From Arcicella rosea (lineage in GTDB: Bacteria; Bacteroidota; Bacteroidia; Cytophagales; Spirosomataceae): 64,000 nt of DNA. The notes beneath the pieces are model-generated. The model was given only the letters and a program-made list of their open reading frames with translations. It did no database searches and had not been told where the DNA came from. Location: assembly GCF_040543805.1 (NCBI RefSeq), contig NZ_JBEUMS010000007.1, positions 62,001-126,000 of the forward strand, in the 5' to 3' direction. Shown in pieces: positions 59,158 to 64,000 of the stretch (position 1 is its first letter; every line of letters begins with the position of its first letter). Position numbers and translations under genes: made by a program.

Positions 59158-61929
59158 ATGAACTTTTATAACGATTACCTTAAAGAAATCGAGGAAAGAA
59201 AAACACAAGGACTTCATCCTAAGCCAATTGATAGTGCTGAATTGGTAAGCGAAATCATTGAACAAATTAAAGTTTTGGGCAAGGAACACCGTGCTGATTC
59301 ACTTCAGTTTTTCATTTATAACACTTTGCCAGGAACTACTCCTGCGGCTGGTGTAAAGGCTAAGTTTTTAAAAGAGATTATACTTGGTCAGTCTGTTGTA
59401 GAAGAAATAACACCTGATTTTGCTTTCGAATTGTTGTCACACATGAAAGGTGGCTCTTCAATTGAAGTATTATTAGATTTGGCTTTAGGAGATGACGTTG
59501 CTATTGCAAAACAAGCTGGGGATGTATTGAAAACGCAAGTTTACTTATACGACGCAGATTTAAAACGCCTGAAAGATGCTTTTGAAAGTGGTAATGCAAC
59601 AGCAAAAGAAATCATCGAAAGTTACGCTAAAGCAGAGTTTTTCACGAAACTTCCAGAAATACCTGAAGAAATTAAAGTAGTTACATTTATCGCAGGCGAA
59701 GGTGATATTTCAACAGATTTACTTTCTCCAGGAAACCAAGCTCACTCACGTTCTGACCGTGAATTGCACGGAAAATGTATGATTTCTCCAGCTGCTCAAG
59801 ATGAAATCGAAGCATTAAAAGCTCAGCACCCAGACAAATCTGTGATGTTAATTGCTGAGAAAGGAACAATGGGCGTAGGTTCATCAAGAATGTCTGGCGT
59901 AAATAACGTGGCACTTTGGACAGGTAAGCAAGCAAGCCCTTACATTCCTTTTGTGAACTTTGCTCCAATTGTAGGTGGTACAAATGGTATTTCTCCAATT
60001 TTCCTTACAACAGTTGATGTAACTGGAGGTATCGGAATTGACCTTAAAAACTGGGTTAAAAAAGTAGATGCAGACGGTAAAGTTGTTCGTAACGAAAATA
60101 ACGAACCTATTCTTGAACAAGCTTATTCTGTGGCTACAGGTACTGTACTTACGATTAATACAAAAACGAAAAAATTATACAATGGCGAGCAAGAGTTGAT
60201 TGATATTTCAAGATCTTTCACTCCTCAAAAATTGGAATTTATCAAAGCAGGTGGTTCTTATGCCATTGTATTTGGTAAGAAAATCCAAACATTCGCTTCT
60301 CAATTATTAGGTATTGCTATTGCGCCAGTATTTGCTCCTTCTAAAGAAGTTTCTCATGAAGGACAAGGGCTTACAGCGGTTGAAAAAATCTTCAACAGAA
60401 ACGCAGTAGGTTCTACACCGGGCAAAGTTTTACATGCAGGTTCTGATGTTCGTGTGCTAGTAAATATCGTAGGTTCTCAAGATACTACTGGTTTAATGAC
60501 AGCCCAAGAATTAGAGTCAATGGCAGCAACTGTTATTTCTACTACGGTTGATGGTGCTTATCAATCTGGTTGTCATACAGCTTCAGTTTGGGATAAAAAA
60601 GCGCAAGCTAACATTCCAAAATTGATGAAATTCATGAATGATTTTGGTTTGATTACTGCTCGTGACCCTAAAGGTGTTTATCACTCAATGACGGACGTAA
60701 TTCACAAAGTATTGAATGATATTACTGTTGACGATTGGGCAATTATCATCGGTGGTGACTCGCATACTCGTATGTCGAAAGGTGTTGCTTTTGGTGCTGA
60801 CTCTGGAACGGTTGCTTTGGCACTTGCTACTGGTGAGGCTTCTATGCCAATTCCTGATTCTGTAAAAGTTACTTTTAAAGGTAGCATGAAAGAATATATG
60901 GACTTCCGTGATGTTGTTCACGCTACTCAATCACAAATGCTTCAACAGTTTGGTGGAGAAAACGTGTTCCAAGGTAGAATTATTGAGGTTCATATTGGTA
61001 CGCTTACTGCTGACCAAGCCTTTACATTTACAGACTGGTCTGCGGAAATGAAAGCAAAAGCTTCTATCTGTATTTCTGAAGATGCTACTTTGATTGAATC
61101 ATTGGAAATTGCGAAAAGCAGAATCCAAATCATGATTGATAAGGGCATGGACAATAAAAACCAAGTGCTTCAAGGATTGATTGATAAAGCGAACAAGAGA
61201 ATTGCTGAAATTCAATCGGGTGAAAAACCAGCGCTTAGACCTGATGCTAATGCAAAATATTATGCTGAGGTAGTGGTTGACTTAGACCTAATCGCTGAAC
61301 CAATGATTGCTGACCCAGATGTAAACAATGCAGATGTTTCAAAGAGATATACTCACGATACTATCAGACCATTGTCTTATTATGGTGGCGATAAAAAAGT
61401 AGATCTTGGCTTTATTGGTTCTTGTATGGTTCACAAAGGCGATATGAAAATTTTGGCGCAAATGCTTAAAAACATTGAAGCTCAAAATGGTAAAGTAGAA
61501 TTCCAAGCACCACTTGTTGTTGCTCCTCCAACTTACAATATAGTAGATGAATTGAAAGCAGAAGGCGACTGGGAAGTATTACAGAAATACTCAGGTTTTG
61601 AGTTTGATGATAATGCCCCTAAAGCAGCAGCACGTACTTCTTACGAAAAAATGTTATACTTAGAGCGCCCTGGTTGTAACCTTTGTATGGGTAACCAAGA
61701 AAAAGCTGCTAAAGGCGATACTGTAATGGCTACTTCTACTCGTTTGTTCCAAGGTAGAGTTGTGGAAGATACAGATGCTAAAAAAGGAGAATCTTTACTT
61801 TCATCAACACCAGTAGTAGTTCTTTCTACAGTTCTTGGTAGAACTCCAACTATCGAAGAATATGTAAAAGCAGTTGAAGGTATCAATTTGACTAAATTTT
61901 CTCCATCACACATCAAGTTGGTGAAATAA
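59158..61929 (+). CDS. acnB: Bifunctional aconitate hydratase 2 / 2-methylisocitrate dehydratase
   Basis: 923 residues, full AcnB length. N-terminal HEAT-like helices (about 1-160) come first, then the swivelling domain with 'VGSSRMSGVNNVALW' (near 240), then the catalytic domains with 'GGDSHTRMSKGVAFGAD' (near 530), 'GFIGSCMVHKGDM' (near 755) and 'RPGCNLCMGNQ' (near 838), which supply the [4Fe-4S] cysteines. AcnB is the main TCA aconitase of many bacteria and can also take 2-methylisocitrate. In this organism it coexists with an AcnA-type aconitase encoded divergently next door. It is followed by a terminator at 61946. Confidence 0.98.
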   Translation: MNFYNDYLKEIEERKTQGLHPKPIDSAELVSEIIEQIKVLGKEHRADSLQFFIYNTLPGTTPAAGVKAKFLKEIILGQSVVEEITPDFAFELLSHMKGGSSIEVLLDLALGDDVAIAKQAGDVLKTQVYLYDADLKRLKDAFESGNATAKEIIESYAKAEFFTKLPEIPEEIKVVTFIAGEGDISTDLLSPGNQAHSRSDRELHGKCMISPAAQDEIEALKAQHPDKSVMLIAEKGTMGVGSSRMSGVNNVALWTGKQASPYIPFVNFAPIVGGTNGISPIFLTTVDVTGGIGIDLKNWVKKVDADGKVVRNENNEPILEQAYSVATGTVLTINTKTKKLYNGEQELIDISRSFTPQKLEFIKAGGSYAIVFGKKIQTFASQLLGIAIAPVFAPSKEVSHEGQGLTAVEKIFNRNAVGSTPGKVLHAGSDVRVLVNIVGSQDTTGLMTAQELESMAATVISTTVDGAYQSGCHTASVWDKKAQANIPKLMKFMNDFGLITARDPKGVYHSMTDVIHKVLNDITVDDWAIIIGGDSHTRMSKGVAFGADSGTVALALATGEASMPIPDSVKVTFKGSMKEYMDFRDVVHATQSQMLQQFGGENVFQGRIIEVHIGTLTADQAFTFTDWSAEMKAKASICISEDATLIESLEIAKSRIQIMIDKGMDNKNQVLQGLIDKANKRIAEIQSGEKPALRPDANAKYYAEVVVDLDLIAEPMIADPDVNNADVSKRYTHDTIRPLSYYGGDKKVDLGFIGSCMVHKGDMKILAQMLKNIEAQNGKVEFQAPLVVAPPTYNIVDELKAEGDWEVLQKYSGFEFDDNAPKAAARTSYEKMLYLERPGCNLCMGNQEKAAKGDTVMATSTRLFQGRVVEDTDAKKGESLLSSTPVVVLSTVLGRTPTIEEYVKAVEGINLTKFSPSHIKLVK

Positions 61930-61945
61930 TAGCATAGCATATATT

Positions 61946-61980
61946 AAAAAAGCCTGAGCATACACTCAGGCTTTTTTGTT
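61946..61980 (+). terminator. Terminator of acnB
   Basis: AAAAAAGCCTGAG-CATACA-CTCAGGCTTTTTTGTT. The remaining 308 bp before topA hold an AGGGC/GCCCT inverted pair near 62200 but no gene. Confidence 0.9.
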
Positions 61981-62288
61981 GTTTAGATAAAGGAGAAAAA
62001 AATGAAGCTTTCTAAAACTTATTTCATATAATCAGTCAAATTAATGTAGGCTGTTGTCTAATTTTCATTTCGAATAAATAATAGAATTCTGCAATTTTAT
62101 GACTGTTATCAAAAAAATGGACTACATTTTGAAATGAAGTTTATATATTTGGCAAAATATAAAAGGTAGTGGTCTTCTTATCAAGCATTTTATACCCCAT
62201 AGGGCATCAAAATTGAAGGGTTTTAGCCCTAAAGAATAAATATTTCGTAAATAATTTCGATTGTTTACTCCACCAATCAAAATAATTA

Positions 62289-64000
62289 ATGTCGAAAAAC
62301 TTAGTAATAGTAGAGTCTCCAGCAAAGGCAAAGACCATTGAGGGATATTTAGGAAAAGATTTTACCGTAAAATCTTCATTTGGTCATGTCCGAGACTTAC
62401 CTAAAGAAAATGATGCCATCGACATAAAAAATGGTTTCAAACCTACTTATATTATCTCACCAGAAAAGATAAAAGTAGTAAACGAACTTAAATCAGCCGT
62501 TAAATCAGCAGATGAAGTATGGCTGGCAACGGATGATGACCGTGAAGGTGAATCTATCTCATGGCACTTAAAAGAAGCTCTTGGGCTTGCAGACAGTACT
62601 AAAAGAATCGTTTTTCGTGAAATCACGAAAAAGGCTATTCAAAATGCCATTCAAAATCCAAGAACGATTGATGTAGATTTGGTAAATGCACAGCAGGCTC
62701 GTCGTGTATTGGATAGATTAATTGGTTTTGAACTTTCACCAGTACTTTGGTCGAAAGTGAAAAAAGGTTTATCAGCAGGTAGAGTTCAATCGGTAGCAGT
62801 AAGAATTGTGGTTGAAAGAGAAAGAGATATTGAAAATTTTGATTCAAAATCTTCTTTCAAAATCGTTGCTTTATTTCCCTTAGCAGGCGGAAGAGTCTTA
62901 CAGGCTGAATTACCAAAGAACTTTGAAACAGAAGCCTTGGCGAAAGCATTTTTAGAAAAATGTATTGGTGCTGAATTCAAGATTAAGAATTTAGAAACAA
63001 AACCTGCTAAAAAATCTCCAACTGCTCCTTTTACCACTTCTACTTTACAACAAGAAGCTTCTCGTAAATTAGGTTATTCGGTGGCATCAACGATGATGTA
63101 TGCTCAGAAACTGTATGAGGCAGGTAAGATTTCTTACATGAGAACTGACTCAACCAGTCTTTCTGATGAAGCAATAGGCAAAGCAAAAGAAGCCATCACC
63201 AATGCGTATGGTGTTGATTATGTACAAACTCGTCAGTATAAAACAAAAGATGAATCGGCTCAGGAAGCTCACGAAGCCATTCGTCCGACAGATTTTGCAG
63301 AGAGTACTATCGTTGGCGATGCCAAAGAAAGACGTTTGTATGAATTGATTTGGAAACGTGCTATCGCTTCACAAATGGCAGATGCACAATTAGAAAGAAC
63401 TACGGCTACTGTCGGAATTTCAACTACTGCTGAAGAATTAATTGCTCAAGGTGAAGTTATTAAATTCGATGGTTTCTTGAAAGTATATTTAGAAAGTAAA
63501 GACGATGAAGAAGATGAGGATAATTCAAAAATGTTACCTCCTTTAAATATCGGTCAAATCCTGAATTTAGATACTTTAAAAGCAACAGAGCGTTTTTCTC
63601 GTCCTCCAGCACGTTATACAGAAGCTAGTTTGGTTAAAGCCTTAGAAGATAAAGGAGTGGGTCGTCCTTCTACTTATGCTCCAACAATTTCAACGATTAT
63701 CAAGCGTGAATATGTTGTAAAAGAAGACAGAGAAGGCAAGGAGCGTAGTTTCAAGGAGATTGTGTTGAAAGACAATAAAATTTCTGAAAAGACAAGTAAA
63801 GAAACTTACGGCACAGAAAAAGCTAAACTTTTCCCTACTTCAGTAGGAATGGTGGTAAATGATTTCTTAGTTGAAAATTTCAAAGAAGTAGTAGATTTTA
63901 AATTTACTGCTGATATGGAAGATGAATTCGATGAGATTGCCAAAGGAAAAGTAGAATGGTCGAAAATGATTGATAATTTTTATCAAGGGTTCCACCAAAC
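62289..64000 (+). CDS. topA: DNA topoisomerase I (5' part; runs off the window)
   Basis: The frame is open from the ATG at 62289 to the last base of the window, 570 codons so far. The N-terminus 'MSKNLVIVESPAKAKTIEGY' is the Toprim domain start; 'LATDDDREGESISWHL' (near 80) gives the Mg2+-binding acidic residues. 'GRVQSVAVRIVVERERDI' follows (near 165), and the active-site Tyr283 is in 'ISYMRTDSTSLS'. 'RPPARYTEASLVKALEDKGVG' region (near 440) is the classical type IA signature. It relaxes negative supercoils. The C-terminal third is outside the window. Confidence 0.98.
   Translation, partial: MSKNLVIVESPAKAKTIEGYLGKDFTVKSSFGHVRDLPKENDAIDIKNGFKPTYIISPEKIKVVNELKSAVKSADEVWLATDDDREGESISWHLKEALGLADSTKRIVFREITKKAIQNAIQNPRTIDVDLVNAQQARRVLDRLIGFELSPVLWSKVKKGLSAGRVQSVAVRIVVERERDIENFDSKSSFKIVALFPLAGGRVLQAELPKNFETEALAKAFLEKCIGAEFKIKNLETKPAKKSPTAPFTTSTLQQEASRKLGYSVASTMMYAQKLYEAGKISYMRTDSTSLSDEAIGKAKEAITNAYGVDYVQTRQYKTKDESAQEAHEAIRPTDFAESTIVGDAKERRLYELIWKRAIASQMADAQLERTTATVGISTTAEELIAQGEVIKFDGFLKVYLESKDDEEDEDNSKMLPPLNIGQILNLDTLKATERFSRPPARYTEASLVKALEDKGVGRPSTYAPTISTIIKREYVVKEDREGKERSFKEIVLKDNKISEKTSKETYGTEKAKLFPTSVGMVVNDFLVENFKEVVDFKFTADMEDEFDEIAKGKVEWSKMIDNFYQGFHQ

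Overview
The window looks like chromosomal DNA of an AT-rich (mid-30s % GC) member of the Bacteroidetes, most likely Cytophagales near Emticicia, Arcicella or Flectobacillus. This is inferred from the gene families: PorT-type outer-membrane barrels, DUF3667, KTSC, DUF1800/DUF1501 pairs, secreted GH29 fucosidases, an ATG-rich start-site style and Bacteroidetes-like TTTG/TAnnTTTG promoter elements. The genus is a guess. No rRNA, tRNA, CRISPR array or intact transposase was found.

Layout. 0-4.6 kb: an HxlR regulator divergent from a nitroreductase, then a gene-poor stretch with nested-palindrome repeats (REPIN-like), two hypothetical genes and a 42-bp minisatellite. 4.6-12.8 kb: a K+-dependent-type membrane pyrophosphatase divergent from a leucine cluster (leuC, a four-helix-bundle gene, leuD, an isopropylmalate/citramalate synthase homologue, leuB). 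Each gap in this cluster is filled by short-word repeats. 13-20 kb: DUF1800/DUF1501 exported pair, a J-domain/KTSC fusion, an outer-membrane barrel, DUF3667, an Rpn/PD-(D/E)XK-type protein, more REPIN-like repeats and a probably frameshifted membrane gene. 20-27 kb: dnaK, a D-2-hydroxyacid dehydrogenase, two tandem-domain universal stress proteins and a secreted low-complexity protein. 27-31.5 kb: a glycan-degrading set (sialidase-like protein and two GH29 alpha-L-fucosidases).

31.7-40.5 kb: a LysM protein, umuD-umuC mutagenesis operon followed upstream by GNAT and acyltransferase genes, surE, a GH3-family adenylate-forming enzyme, LysE exporter, Nudix hydrolase and a cation diffusion facilitator. 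40.5-49.8 kb: alpha/beta hydrolase, a two-component system with a coiled-coil membrane protein, an EEP-family protein, DUF2461, trpS, PAP2, DUF2147 and a LuxC-type acyl-CoA reductase. 49.9-53.2 kb: a dicluster ferredoxin, then an outer-membrane porin next to the ammonium transporter amt.

53.2-55.5 kb is the clearest accessory patch: a decayed tyrosine-recombinase N-terminus, a membrane protein resembling phage abortive-infection (AbiC-like) proteins, and a zinc-ribbon DUF4145 protein. 55.5-64 kb: an exonuclease-BRCT fusion, two different aconitases transcribed divergently (a mitochondrial/AcnA-type enzyme and AcnB), and the 5' part of topA, which runs off the end.

The two observations most worth following are (1) the four-helix-bundle gene in the leu cluster, which sits in the loop of an inverted repeat, much like 23S rRNA intervening sequences, while neighbouring gaps carry hairpins of the same style without a gene; and (2) the small candidate defence patch beside amt.
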